Below are positions 35,243-44,515 of a stretch of 64,000 bases of DNA, in pieces (position 1 is the stretch's first letter; each line of letters begins with the position of its first letter). The stretch covers positions 1 to 64,000 of the forward strand of contig DFXE01000012.1 in assembly GCA_002381645.1 (NCBI GenBank), in the 5' to 3' direction. This DNA comes from Bacteroidales bacterium UBA4116 (GTDB taxonomy: Bacteria > Bacteroidota > Bacteroidia > Bacteroidales > Tannerellaceae). The notes beneath the pieces were generated by a model. The model saw only the letters and a program-made list of their open reading frames with translations, had not been told where the DNA came from and made no database searches. The translations under genes were made by a program, and so were the position numbers.

Positions 35243-37678
35243 ATGATGGGTACTAAATTGTTTTTTTCTATTCTCCTGTTTATTTCCGTCTTTCCTGTGA
35301 ACGCCTATTCACAAAGTATTCGTGTTTCGGGACGTGTTACGGATGATACGGGCCGTCCGCTTCCTAATTGCACTGTGATGCTTTATACTAAAACGGATAG
35401 TACGTTTATGAGCGGTTCGCTATCCGATGGTAACGGATTATTTGCTGTCCGGATTGACCATAAAGGTTCCTGCTTTCTTGAAGTGTCGATACTCGGTTTT
35501 GATAAGCACATTTCTCTTTTAGAAGTTCAGGCTGATGATATACTTATGGGAGATATCCTGTTAAAAGAATCTGTGATCGGTCTGTCTGAAATAACCGTAA
35601 CGGCATCTAAAAACGAAATTGAATTTTCTCCCGGAATGGCCACCGTAAACCTTTCTTCTTTGATCATTAAAGCGGGCAGCAATATGCTGGATATTTTAAA
35701 AACGCTGCCGGGTGTTGTTATCCGCGAAGATGGCACGGTATTGCTTAACGGGCAAACGGGGGCACAGATAACAGTCGATGGAAAACCTACTTATTTATCG
35801 GGCGAAAATCTTATAAACCTTTTACACGCTATGCCTTCTGCTTCCGTAAGCAAGGTAGAACTGATCACGCATCCGCCGGCCCGGTACGATGCGGCAGGTA
35901 ATAGCGGTATTATTAACCTGTATACGGAAAGGTTTTTTTTCAGGGGAACCCGTCTTTCTTCGCATACCCGTTATACGCAGGGAAAATATGCTGCCGGTGA
36001 TATGGGGTTTAATTGGGCCTTCCGTGAAGGTGACGTATGTTTTTTTGCCGATTATTCATATTATAGGGGAAAAGCTTTCAATGACTTACAGGTTTTGCGT
36101 GAGGAACTGGATTTTATCACGAGGGAACCATTAAATCAATTTATGCATCAACATACTTACCGGAAATGGAGGTATGATTCCCATTATTACCGTATAGGAC
36201 TCGATTATGATATTTCACCCAATACATACCTGGGAATATATTCTACGGGTTTTATAATGGATCGAAGACAGGACGGAAATATTAAGTCTGAGATTTCAGG
36301 CCCGGTTAATTCCGTAATGTCCCAACTCATAACGTATAACAGGAACAATAAATATCCCCGTTCGTATTCGGGGGGTGTTAACCTGTCATACAGCCCATGG
36401 AAAGAAACGGAATGGAATAATTATTTTGATCTTATATACCACAGTCAACCGGAGAATCAGTTCCAGTATGATGAATTTCATGACTTTGATACGGGGCAAC
36501 AAAAAAAGGATACGTTAAAAGGCCGTATGGGTGGTAAAATTCATATCTATGCCGGAGAAAGTAACCTTACTTTTTTACTAAACAAAAGCAAGGTGCGTGC
36601 CGGGCTGAAAACTTCTTTTATTTCTGTGGATAATTCAGCATTATATCACAACCGGTATGGTAAAAAATGGGTTGAAAATGCGTCTTTAAGCCGGCAATTT
36701 TCTTATCATGAAAACATAAACACGGCGTATGTGCAGGTTGAAACAATATGGATGGATAAGTTTTCCACACAGATAGGATTAAGGATGGAAAATACCAATG
36801 TAAAGGGTAATATAGCTTCTTATGCCTGGGTTACGGACTCTTCTTATTCGCATCAATATACTCATTTATTTCCTTCGGTGACTTTAGAGTACCGGTTTCG
36901 GAATGGAAATTCCGTGTCGGCTCTTTATTCCAGACGTATAAAGCGGCCTGATTACAACGAAATGAATCCATTTGTCTATATATTCGATAATTATATGTAT
37001 GAAAAAGGGAATCCCGGCTTAAAACCTTCGTTGTCTGATAATATTGAATTATCTTTTGCCCTGAAAAATAAAATGAAAGCAAGTTTTTTTCTTTTACGTC
37101 TGAACGACCCGATCAGTAAGAGTTTCCATTTGGAAGAAAACAACCGGATATTGGTTTATCCGGATAACTTATCATCGGGTTATTCCTATGGGGTACGCCT
37201 AAATTCGGCAATGATCAATGTTGCTCAATGGTGGAAGATCAGCGCAAACCTTACATTGAATTACAAAAAGTATAGCTGGTTGTTTTCTGAAAAAGAAGAA
37301 AAATTATCTGTTTTTTCTCCTTATGCAGGTTTAAATAACCGGTTTGTATTTGCGAAAAACTGGACAGCGGAGGTATCTTTGTCTTACCAGGGGAAAAACG
37401 CAGACGGACAATACTACTTTAAACCTGTATTTCTTGGTGATGCCGGGATACGAAGACAAATATTAAAAGGTAACGGTACCATATCGTTTATTGTGGACGA
37501 TATGTTCGAATCGAACCTGCTTAAAGGGAAAGTACAGATGCCCGGACGCCTCTATACCAGTCGTGAGAGAGAACTGGGAAGGCTTTTCCGCATTTCTTTT
37601 ACATATCGTTTCCAACGGGGAAAAGAGGCAAAGGAATCCGACCGCAAAAGGGGAATTGAAGAAAGCGACCGGCTTTGA
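35243..37678 (+). CDS. TonB-dependent-receptor-like outer-membrane protein
   Basis: Outer-membrane protein of 811 residues: signal peptide ending NAYSQ, a carboxypeptidase-regulatory-like domain (VSGRVTDDTGRPLPNCTVML), a plug-like domain (about 115-225, DILKTLPGVVIREDG, then DAAGNSGIINLY), and a beta-barrel of the OMP_b-brl_3 type ending FRISFTYRFQRG with an unusual polar tail. No SusD partner is present. Its ligand is unknown. It follows the LytS/LytTR genes by 108 bp and may be under their control. Confidence 0.88.
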   Translation: MMGTKLFFSILLFISVFPVNAYSQSIRVSGRVTDDTGRPLPNCTVMLYTKTDSTFMSGSLSDGNGLFAVRIDHKGSCFLEVSILGFDKHISLLEVQADDILMGDILLKESVIGLSEITVTASKNEIEFSPGMATVNLSSLIIKAGSNMLDILKTLPGVVIREDGTVLLNGQTGAQITVDGKPTYLSGENLINLLHAMPSASVSKVELITHPPARYDAAGNSGIINLYTERFFFRGTRLSSHTRYTQGKYAAGDMGFNWAFREGDVCFFADYSYYRGKAFNDLQVLREELDFITREPLNQFMHQHTYRKWRYDSHYYRIGLDYDISPNTYLGIYSTGFIMDRRQDGNIKSEISGPVNSVMSQLITYNRNNKYPRSYSGGVNLSYSPWKETEWNNYFDLIYHSQPENQFQYDEFHDFDTGQQKKDTLKGRMGGKIHIYAGESNLTFLLNKSKVRAGLKTSFISVDNSALYHNRYGKKWVENASLSRQFSYHENINTAYVQVETIWMDKFSTQIGLRMENTNVKGNIASYAWVTDSSYSHQYTHLFPSVTLEYRFRNGNSVSALYSRRIKRPDYNEMNPFVYIFDNYMYEKGNPGLKPSLSDNIELSFALKNKMKASFFLLRLNDPISKSFHLEENNRILVYPDNLSSGYSYGVRLNSAMINVAQWWKISANLTLNYKKYSWLFSEKEEKLSVFSPYAGLNNRFVFAKNWTAEVSLSYQGKNADGQYYFKPVFLGDAGIRRQILKGNGTISFIVDDMFESNLLKGKVQMPGRLYTSRERELGRLFRISFTYRFQRGKEAKESDRKRGIEESDRL

Positions 37679-38201
37679 CTGTTTTATATACAGCATGTGA
37701 TAAAGGTAGATCAAAGTTAATAGTATGTAATCTTGTCATTAATATATACACACGGTCCCGACAAGCTAAAGTTTAATAAAGCATTTTTTGAAGAATATAT
37801 GTTTTTGTTATCAGATAATTATTGTTATGATAATCATATTTATTTACTGATACATAAACTGTATTATAATGTAGTTTTTAATATTGCATTTAACAACAAT
37901 CTTAGCTTTTGGTTTGTTATATATATAGGGATGTTATAATATGTATATATTTAACCTTAAAGGTAAAGGTTTTCTGTATTCGACTAAGGAGGGGCATTCA
38001 TATAATATTTTCGGATATTATTTGAAATTATATTGTGACACCAACGTTTACTTATTAATAATAAAATCAAGTTTTAAAGATAAAGGTAATCAAGTTTTTA
38101 TTATGTAATATTATGATCCGTATATTAACTTAGAGCATATAAATTTGAAAGGAGGATACTTTTATATGTATATAGGGAAAAAATATTAATATTTAAATCA
38201 A
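37679..38201. other. AT-rich intergenic region
   Basis: No confident gene, RNA or terminator is seen. A 55-codon frame at 37941-38108 is described separately. A purine-rich AGGAGG-like segment occurs near 38151, but it is 45 bp before the next start. Confidence 0.5.
37941..38108 (+). CDS. possible small protein of 55 residues
   Basis: ATG at 37941 opens an uninterrupted frame of 55 codons ending in TAA at 38106-38108. It begins MYIFNLKGKGFLYSTKEGHS and ends KGNQVFIM. It has no signal peptide or known motif and may be a chance frame in AT-rich DNA. Confidence 0.2.
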   Translation: MYIFNLKGKGFLYSTKEGHSYNIFGYYLKLYCDTNVYLLIIKSSFKDKGNQVFIM

Positions 38202-38624
38202 ATGAATTATAACAAAGTTGTTTATATCGTTTTATTTATCTCCTTCTTATTGTTGTATGGGTGTAAAGATGATGATCATATTCTGTCCGGTACAAGATGG
38301 AAACTCGAAGCTTTTGTAAATGATAGTACAGGAAATAAAAGTACACCTCAAGGAGAAGGAAGAATGTACACCTTGTTCTTTGATTCTTCTAAAAAATTTT
38401 CAGGTTATAGTAGTGTTAACGAATTTTACGGAAACTATAAGTTAAATGAAGAAATGGGGACAATAAGCTTTTCGGATTTTTGGACAACTAAAGTGGGAGA
38501 ACCTGGTGATGGAGAAAAATATTATGATTCATTACAAAAAGTTTATTCTTTTCTATTGTCACAGGATAAACTTCGGCTAATATATGACAAAGAAAAATGT
38601 CTGTTATTTTATGCGATTGACTAA
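38202..38624 (+). CDS. META-domain-like lipoprotein
   Basis: Lipoprotein of 140 residues: hydrophobic signal ending LLLYGC, acylated Cys at 21, then a beta-rich domain with GTRWKLEAF, FSGYSSVNEFYGNYK and MGTISFSDF, the pattern of META/HslJ-like and lipocalin-like lipoproteins. It ends 33 bp before the serine protease gene and may accompany it. Function unknown. Confidence 0.75.
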   Translation: MNYNKVVYIVLFISFLLLYGCKDDDHILSGTRWKLEAFVNDSTGNKSTPQGEGRMYTLFFDSSKKFSGYSSVNEFYGNYKLNEEMGTISFSDFWTTKVGEPGDGEKYYDSLQKVYSFLLSQDKLRLIYDKEKCLLFYAID

Positions 38625-38657
38625 ATAAATGGTTGGTTATATTTAATTCTATACATT

Positions 38658-40793
38658 ATGAAAACAAAAATTTTTACCTGTTGTTTTTTTCTTGTTAATT
38701 TTATTCTTTCCATAAATCTTTCAGCACAATTGAGTACTAATGAGCTACCGGTTAGTTCATTAAAAAAAGGAATTTTAGAAGTAAGTCGGGAATACCCTGA
38801 CAATATGAAAAAAGTAATTTATCTGCCAATTCCTATGGAAGATATTGTTGCGCAGGATATAATAGATGATGCGAATGGTGTGCCGCCGAGGTTTGGTTAT
38901 CCGATACCTGTAAATTTTGATTTAAATAACTCTGGCAAATGGACAATTTTACCTAATGGCGATCGGTTATGGCAATTATGGATAAAATCGCCCGGGGCCA
39001 ATACTATTAACTTATTATATGATAAATTCTGGATTCCTGAAGGAACAAAATTATATATTTATACACCTGATAATAAACAGCATATAGGTGCTTTTACTTC
39101 TTTGAATAATAAAGGCGATTCTATTGATTTAAAAGGCTTTGCCACGAGCTTACTGCATGGGGAAGAAATAATAATAGAATATTTTATTCCAGCTAATATA
39201 ACTTTTGAAGGGATAATATCTATTTCGAAGGTTATACATGGTTATCGTTTCCTTGATCTTTTGGATTTATCAACCAAATCATTTGGGAGTGCCGGTTCAT
39301 GTATATCCAATATAAATTGTCCGGCTGGGGCTAACTGGCAAAAAGAAAAAAGAGCAGTAGCTAAAATAGTTATAGACGGTTCTCGATTATGTACAGGTAG
39401 TCTTATAAATAATACTTCACATGATGCTCAACCTTATTTCTTAACAGCAAACCATTGTGTAAACGGAAATGGTTTAAATTATGATGCAGCAGGAAATGCA
39501 GATTTATCCGGCTTTTTGTTTTGGTGGGACTACGAAGCGCCAAGTTGTGCTAATCCAACCCGTCAACCTTCTTATTTTACCACTTCAGGAGCAACTTTAG
39601 TTGCAAATAATTCTACTAGTGATTTTGCTTTGTTCCGATTAAGTGAGGATCCGAAGAATTTAATTGCAAGAGGATATTATCCCTTTTACCTTGCCTGGAA
39701 GACAACAAATCCGACAAGTGGGGGAGCAACTATTCATCATCCAAGGGGAGATATTAAAAAAATATCAACTTATAGTCAGACTCCGGCAAGTAATGGAAAT
39801 TATTGGAGAATTAATAGTTCGTCAAGCGCCCAATTTATAACCGAACCCGGATCATCAGGTAGTCCTTTGTTAAATGGTAGTGCTGTGGTTGGCCAACTAC
39901 AAGGAGGAACAACAGCTTGCGATAATCTTACCGGAAGCGATAATTTTGGTAAATTCGGTATATCATGGACAGGTAATGGATCATCGGACCGCCGCCGCCG
40001 TTTAAAAGACTGGTTAGATCCAACAGGGAGCAATCAAAGTTCAATAACATCCTATCCTCCTCAAAATATAGGTCAGATATACGGACCTTCTTCACTTAAT
40101 ACGAATGAAACAGGTGTTTATTACCTTAATATTCCTAACGGTGAAGTACAATGGACAACATCGCCGGGACTTCAGGTTATCTCGGGTCAAAATACGCCAC
40201 GGGTAACAATAAAGGCTACAGGAGGGTACGGACCTATTCGTATAAATGCTAATTTTTGGGGCCAATATGCACACCGGGATATTGATGTAAACTATAAGTC
40301 AGCACGTACGATTACCGGTCCATCAACCGGAAGAGCGGGACAAACGGTTTATTATAGGGCAGAACCCATGTATGAAGACGGGACATATACCTGGAGGGTG
40401 ACCAATAGTAATGCTTTTGTAGCGGGTACTTCCAAATATGATGCGCAGGTTGTTTTAATAAATGCGGGAAATGTTACGCTGGAATGCCGGTATGCGGCTC
40501 CCGGGGGAACTCCCCAAACTGTACCTGCAATGAAAGTTATTACTATCCAAAATAGTTATTCGGTATCAGCCAAAGACGGGCAGGTAACGATAACCCCGGT
40601 TGTAAGCAGTAAAAAAATGAATCAGACCCTCCGGTATGTGCTTATTCACCAGATATCGGGTCAAATATTGGACAAAGGGAATATGAACGCACAGGGTGGT
40701 ATTTTAAATTATCCGAATATGCAAAAAGGAGTGTATGTATTGAAGCTCGAATCGGATGACGGTTTATCTGAAACTTTCAAGATTGCTTTATAA
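38658..40793 (+). CDS. secreted trypsin-like serine protease with T9SS-type C-terminal domain
   Basis: Exported protease of 711 residues. A signal peptide (about 1-23, ending LSAQ) and a propeptide-like region precede an S1-type domain, lysyl-endopeptidase-like, with the catalytic triad H266 (TANHC), D322 (TSDFALF) and S400 (PGSSGSP). Two Ig-like beta domains follow. The last 80 residues (LRYVLIHQISGQILDKG, then GVYVLKLESDDG) resemble a type A T9SS sorting domain. It is therefore a likely SprA-dependent cargo. Cleavage specificity cannot be settled from sequence. Confidence 0.88.
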   Translation: MKTKIFTCCFFLVNFILSINLSAQLSTNELPVSSLKKGILEVSREYPDNMKKVIYLPIPMEDIVAQDIIDDANGVPPRFGYPIPVNFDLNNSGKWTILPNGDRLWQLWIKSPGANTINLLYDKFWIPEGTKLYIYTPDNKQHIGAFTSLNNKGDSIDLKGFATSLLHGEEIIIEYFIPANITFEGIISISKVIHGYRFLDLLDLSTKSFGSAGSCISNINCPAGANWQKEKRAVAKIVIDGSRLCTGSLINNTSHDAQPYFLTANHCVNGNGLNYDAAGNADLSGFLFWWDYEAPSCANPTRQPSYFTTSGATLVANNSTSDFALFRLSEDPKNLIARGYYPFYLAWKTTNPTSGGATIHHPRGDIKKISTYSQTPASNGNYWRINSSSSAQFITEPGSSGSPLLNGSAVVGQLQGGTTACDNLTGSDNFGKFGISWTGNGSSDRRRRLKDWLDPTGSNQSSITSYPPQNIGQIYGPSSLNTNETGVYYLNIPNGEVQWTTSPGLQVISGQNTPRVTIKATGGYGPIRINANFWGQYAHRDIDVNYKSARTITGPSTGRAGQTVYYRAEPMYEDGTYTWRVTNSNAFVAGTSKYDAQVVLINAGNVTLECRYAAPGGTPQTVPAMKVITIQNSYSVSAKDGQVTITPVVSSKKMNQTLRYVLIHQISGQILDKGNMNAQGGILNYPNMQKGVYVLKLESDDGLSETFKIAL

Positions 40794-40815
40794 CTGATTA
40801 ATTGTATAATAACCA

Positions 40816-40848
40816 GGTAAGCAGGTCTTCTTAAGAGACTGGCTTACC
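40816..40848 (+). terminator. terminator after the serine protease gene
   Basis: GGTAAGC (40816-40822) pairs with GCTTACC (40842-40848), with further inner pairing of GTCTT with AGAGAC. T-rich GGGTTGTTTGTT follows. Confidence 0.75.
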
Positions 40849-41034
40849 GGGTTGTTTGTTCATACAAGTGAGGTGTTTGAAAGACCGTTGTAGTTCTATT
40901 CTGCTTACAAGACTTTTGTTAAATTCTATTCGTTGAAGGCATAAAAGCCTCCCCAGATAATGTATGAAAATTGTTTTTGTGAATATATCCAGAGGAATGT
41001 ATGCCCGGATGATTCGTTTGCAGGGTAGTTTGAA

Positions 41035-41076
41035 TTTTCCATATATTTTTGTTTATAAGCAAAAGTATATGGAAAA
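41035..41076. repeat. long near-perfect hairpin between convergent genes
   Basis: TTTTCCATATA (41035-41045) pairs with TATATGGAAAA (41066-41076) and inner TTTTG with CAAAA, giving arms of about 17 bp with one mismatch around an 8-nt loop. It lies 77 bp after the glycosyltransferase stop on the - strand and may act as its terminator, although GC content is low. Confidence 0.6.
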
Positions 41077-41153
41077 TAGGTCTGATAACTAAGCTATTAT
41101 GCTTTTTTTGTTGGCAATTATGCAAAATTCGGTTTTACTTGTTAATATGCGGA

Positions 41154-42197
41154 TCACAATGATCCAATGTTCTTGCTTACATTTAATTGCCCGAATGTTT
41201 TTTTCCCTTTCATATAAAAAGCGAGGATGAGGCTGTTGTGCATGAGCTCGGGTATGGGTTGAAGTATAACCTTTTTAAGGTATTCTTCACGGATGGGTTG
41301 ATAGGTCTCAAGTAATTTGCGGAATTCTTTTCTTGCCCTGTACACGGCGCGGGCATTTGCAGCCTGTCCGGATAAAAGGAATTTTGCTGCTGCTATATAA
41401 TCCAGCCAGAAACGGACACGTAAGACGTGTGTAAGGTCTTTTTCCGGAACGTTCTTGTAAAGCATTAAAAGGCTGTTGCGGAAATTCAGGAATGTTTTCC
41501 GGGGGTTTTCTTTGGTCAACGTTGCCCCACCTACATGGTAAACAACCGATTGCGGCGTACATACCAGACGGTATCCGCGGCTTCGCAACCGCCAGCACAT
41601 TTCTACTTCTTCCTGATGGGCAAAGAAGCGGGGGTCTAATCCTCCTTCTTTTTTATATACGGATGTACGTATGAAAAGGCAGGCTCCGGATGCCCATAGG
41701 ATATCGGCAGGCTCATCGTATTGTCCTTTATCTTCTTCAATAATATGTAATATCCTTCCCCTGCAAAAAGGATAGCCGTACCGGTCTATATATCCGCCTG
41801 CCGCACCGGCGTATTCAAAATAACTTTTATTGTTATATGACTTTATTTTAGGTTGGACACATGCGATTTGCGTATCGGCATCCAGCGTACGGAGAGGCGC
41901 TTCGAGCCAACCGGATGTAACTTCGACATCGCTGTTCAGCAAAACGGTGTATTCTGTTTTTATATTTTCCAATGCAAGATTGTAACCTTCTGCGAATCCG
42001 TAATTTTTATCTAAACGTATAATACTGATGATAGGAAATTTTTCTTCTATCATTTGAAGAGATGTATCTGTCGAGCCGTTATCTGCCACGATAATATCCG
42101 AATATTCCGCCGGTGAGTGCCGGATGACGGAAGGGAGGAATTTTTCCAGAAGTTTCTTGCCGTTCCAGTTGAGTATGACGATGGATACTTTTTTCAT
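41154..42197 (-). CDS. family 2 glycosyltransferase
   Basis: GT-A glycosyltransferase of 347 residues. The N-terminus is MKKVSIVILNWNG, followed by DNGSTD and the metal-binding LLNSDVEV; the acceptor region has WASGACLFIR and HQEEVEMCWRLRSRGYR. This is the rhamnosyltransferase-like group. Its ATG at 42197 overlaps the stop of the acyltransferase gene by 4 bp (ATGA), which supports this start over an in-frame ATG at 42221. The acceptor is unknown; the neighbour points to envelope glycolipid. Confidence 0.88.
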   Translation of the reverse strand: MKKVSIVILNWNGKKLLEKFLPSVIRHSPAEYSDIIVADNGSTDTSLQMIEEKFPIISIIRLDKNYGFAEGYNLALENIKTEYTVLLNSDVEVTSGWLEAPLRTLDADTQIACVQPKIKSYNNKSYFEYAGAAGGYIDRYGYPFCRGRILHIIEEDKGQYDEPADILWASGACLFIRTSVYKKEGGLDPRFFAHQEEVEMCWRLRSRGYRLVCTPQSVVYHVGGATLTKENPRKTFLNFRNSLLMLYKNVPEKDLTHVLRVRFWLDYIAAAKFLLSGQAANARAVYRARKEFRKLLETYQPIREEYLKKVILQPIPELMHNSLILAFYMKGKKTFGQLNVSKNIGSL

Positions 42198-43078
42198 TCG
42201 TTTTCGCGTTTGTGTTTCCAACGTTTATGCGTCCATAACCAATAAGCGGGATTACGTAATATGCAGTTTTCCATTAAACGGGCGTATTGTTCGGTCAACC
42301 AAAAATCGGGTGTTCCTTTGGCCGATGGTGTGACCAGTTTTATATCCAATGTATAGTATCCGCGTTTGACTTTTTGTACATCGAGAAAAACGACCGGCAG
42401 GTCAAGTTTGCGCGCTATCCGTTCGGCACCGGTAAAGAAGGGGCTCTCCTGTCCGAGGAATGATGTCCAGTAATGGATATTTGCCTTGCTTGGGGTTTGG
42501 TCGGCAATAAATGCAACAACAGCGCTCTTTTTTTCTTTTTCCAGACGGATGACGTCGCGCACTGTGTCGTTCTTCTTTATTCCTTTCGATCCGAAGCGGT
42601 TGCGTATATGTATGAACAAACGGTCGAACGCCTTATTTTTAAGGGGACGGTAAATTTGATATAACCGGGCCTGTTTGAATCTTAACTGGCTGGAGGTAAA
42701 CCATTCCCAGTTGCCGTAGTGTCCCATATAGGCAACCACAGCCGATCCACTCTCTGTAAGTTGGTCGAGCAACCAGGGGTTTTGTACATATGCCCTTTTT
42801 ATTATGTCCTCTTCGGAAATGGATGCCATCTTGATTGTTTCAACGATATAATCGGTGAAGTGGTGGTAGAATTCTTTTTCGAGTTGTTTCAACTCTTTGC
42901 CCGTTTTTTCAGGAAAAGATGCTTTCATATTCCGGCGAACTACTTTAAGACGGTAGCCGACAAGCCTATAAACCACGAAATAAAGTATATCTGACAAGAT
43001 ATACAGGATACTGAACGGCAATAACGAATGGATTTTCACCCATAAAAATAAGATTCCGTATGTTATGTTATTCCACAT
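42194..43078 (-). CDS. LpxL/HtrB-type lysophospholipid acyltransferase
   Basis: Membrane-associated acyltransferase of 294 residues. The HxxxxE catalytic motif is GHYGNWEW near residue 120, and ADQTP further on is typical of the lipid A acyltransferase family. It adds a secondary acyl chain to lipid A or a related lipid. It overlaps mtaB by 11 bp upstream and the glycosyltransferase by 4 bp downstream, so the three genes form one operon. Confidence 0.85.
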   Translation of the reverse strand: MWNNITYGILFLWVKIHSLLPFSILYILSDILYFVVYRLVGYRLKVVRRNMKASFPEKTGKELKQLEKEFYHHFTDYIVETIKMASISEEDIIKRAYVQNPWLLDQLTESGSAVVAYMGHYGNWEWFTSSQLRFKQARLYQIYRPLKNKAFDRLFIHIRNRFGSKGIKKNDTVRDVIRLEKEKKSAVVAFIADQTPSKANIHYWTSFLGQESPFFTGAERIARKLDLPVVFLDVQKVKRGYYTLDIKLVTPSAKGTPDFWLTEQYARLMENCILRNPAYWLWTHKRWKHKRENE

Positions 43079-44399
43079 CTACAAGGAGTTTACATGTTAA
43101 TGCGCTTTTGTCGTAGTTCCATCCCGTCAGCATGACTTCGCAGGGCTGATTCACCAGACCGGCATTATAAGGTGTTTCTACTTTGATGTAATTGCCGGTA
43201 AATCCGTGCATATGTTTTCCTTTACGTGTATGCTCCAAAAGTACTACTGCCCGTTTTCCAATAAACTGTTCGTAAAAAGCATTCAGTTTTTGTTCAGATA
43301 TTTCCATTAACCTGCGGCTTCGCGCCTGTTTGGTTTTCGGGTCGACCGAATGAGCAATCTTCAAGGCCTGTGTGCCCGGCCGCTCGGAATAGCTGAATAC
43401 ATGTAATTGTGAAATGTTGAGGCTTTCAATAAAAGCGGCGGCTTCGTCAAACCGTTCATCGGTTTCACCTCTTGTTCCTACTATTACATCCACGCCTATA
43501 AAAGCATGTGGAAGGATGGATCTTATTTTTTCAATTTTATGCCTGAATAAAGACGTGTCGTATTTCCGGTGCATCATCTCCAGTACGGTGTCGCTACCGC
43601 TTTGCAACGGAATATGAAAATGAGGCGCAAAGCGGTTACTGGCGGCAACAAATTCGATGGCTTCGTCTGTGATCAGGTTGGGCTCTATGGATGAAATACG
43701 GTAACGGATAATGCCCTCTACTTCATCAAGTGCACGGATAAGGTCTATAAAGGTTTCTCCCGTACTTTTTCCGAAGTCGCCTATGTTGACACCTGTCAAA
43801 ACAATCTCCTTTCCACCCTGGCGGGCTACTTCTTCCGCCTGGTGCACGAGGCTTTGTATGCTCCCGTTGCGGCTCCTTCCCCTTGCGAAAGGTATTGTAC
43901 AATAGGTGCAGTAATAGTCGCAGCCGTCCTGCACTTTCAGGAAATGACGGGTACGGTCGTCCGAGGAGCATGAGGGTATAAACGTTTGTATGTCTTTGGT
44001 ACGGGTAGCGACAATGGTACCGCCGGTTTCTTTCTTTTTTAAATTGTCTATATGTGTAAGGATGTCCAGTTTTTGATTGCTGCCGAGTACCAGGTCTACT
44101 CCTTCGATGTGGGCCACCTCTTCCGGTTTCAGCTGGGCATAACAGCCGGTAACCACGATAAACGCACCGGGATGTTGCTTTCCTATCCGGCGTATGGCCT
44201 GTCGGCATTTCTTGTCGGCAAGTTCGGTAACAGAACAGGTGTTTATTATGCATATATCCGCTTTCTCGCCGTTCCTTGTTTTACGCACGCCCTGCTCGGC
44301 CAGAACTTTTCCTATGGCAGATGTTTCCGCGAAATTCAGTTTACATCCCAAAGTGAAGTAAGCTGCTGTTTTATTCTCGAAAACAGTATTATCTATCAT
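43068..44399 (-). CDS. mtaB: tRNA t6A37 methylthiotransferase MtaB
   Basis: Radical SAM methylthiotransferase of 443 residues that converts t6A37 to ms2t6A in tRNAs reading ANN codons. The N-terminal domain starts with LGCKLNFAETS; the radical SAM cluster is in DGCDYYCTYCTIPFARGRSR. That segment and the overall order separate MtaB from MiaB (14932-16269). TAACTTTG on the - strand at 44422-44429 is its likely -7 element. Confidence 0.93.
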   Translation of the reverse strand: MIDNTVFENKTAAYFTLGCKLNFAETSAIGKVLAEQGVRKTRNGEKADICIINTCSVTELADKKCRQAIRRIGKQHPGAFIVVTGCYAQLKPEEVAHIEGVDLVLGSNQKLDILTHIDNLKKKETGGTIVATRTKDIQTFIPSCSSDDRTRHFLKVQDGCDYYCTYCTIPFARGRSRNGSIQSLVHQAEEVARQGGKEIVLTGVNIGDFGKSTGETFIDLIRALDEVEGIIRYRISSIEPNLITDEAIEFVAASNRFAPHFHIPLQSGSDTVLEMMHRKYDTSLFRHKIEKIRSILPHAFIGVDVIVGTRGETDERFDEAAAFIESLNISQLHVFSYSERPGTQALKIAHSVDPKTKQARSRRLMEISEQKLNAFYEQFIGKRAVVLLEHTRKGKHMHGFTGNYIKVETPYNAGLVNQPCEVMLTGWNYDKSALTCKLLVDVE

Positions 44400-44421
44400 T
44401 TACAATAATCATTTAAAAGCG

Positions 44422-44429
44422 CAAAGTTA
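44422..44429 (-). promoter_or_regulatory. -7 element of the mtaB operon
   Basis: TAACTTTG read on the - strand is an exact TAnnTTTG match, 22 bp before the mtaB ATG. No -33 TTTG is evident. Confidence 0.45.
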
Positions 44430-44461
44430 TGTAAAAGGGCGTAAGTTCGGGTAGTTTTTAG

Positions 44462-44492
44462 TTGTATATCTACTACATACTCCTTATTTTTG
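44462..44492 (+). promoter_or_regulatory. promoter of the acyl-CoA ligase gene
   Basis: TTG (44462-44464), 20 bp, then TATTTTTG (44485-44492), an exact -7 element. The predicted start is about 20 nt before the ATG at 44516. Confidence 0.7.
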
Positions 44493-44515
44493 CACAAAAT
44501 TCACATTTTTGTGCT

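Noticed and set aside
37733..37939. Frame of 68 codons starting with TTG
   Set aside because: Start is poor, composition is that of translated AT-rich DNA, and no motif or ribosome site is visible.
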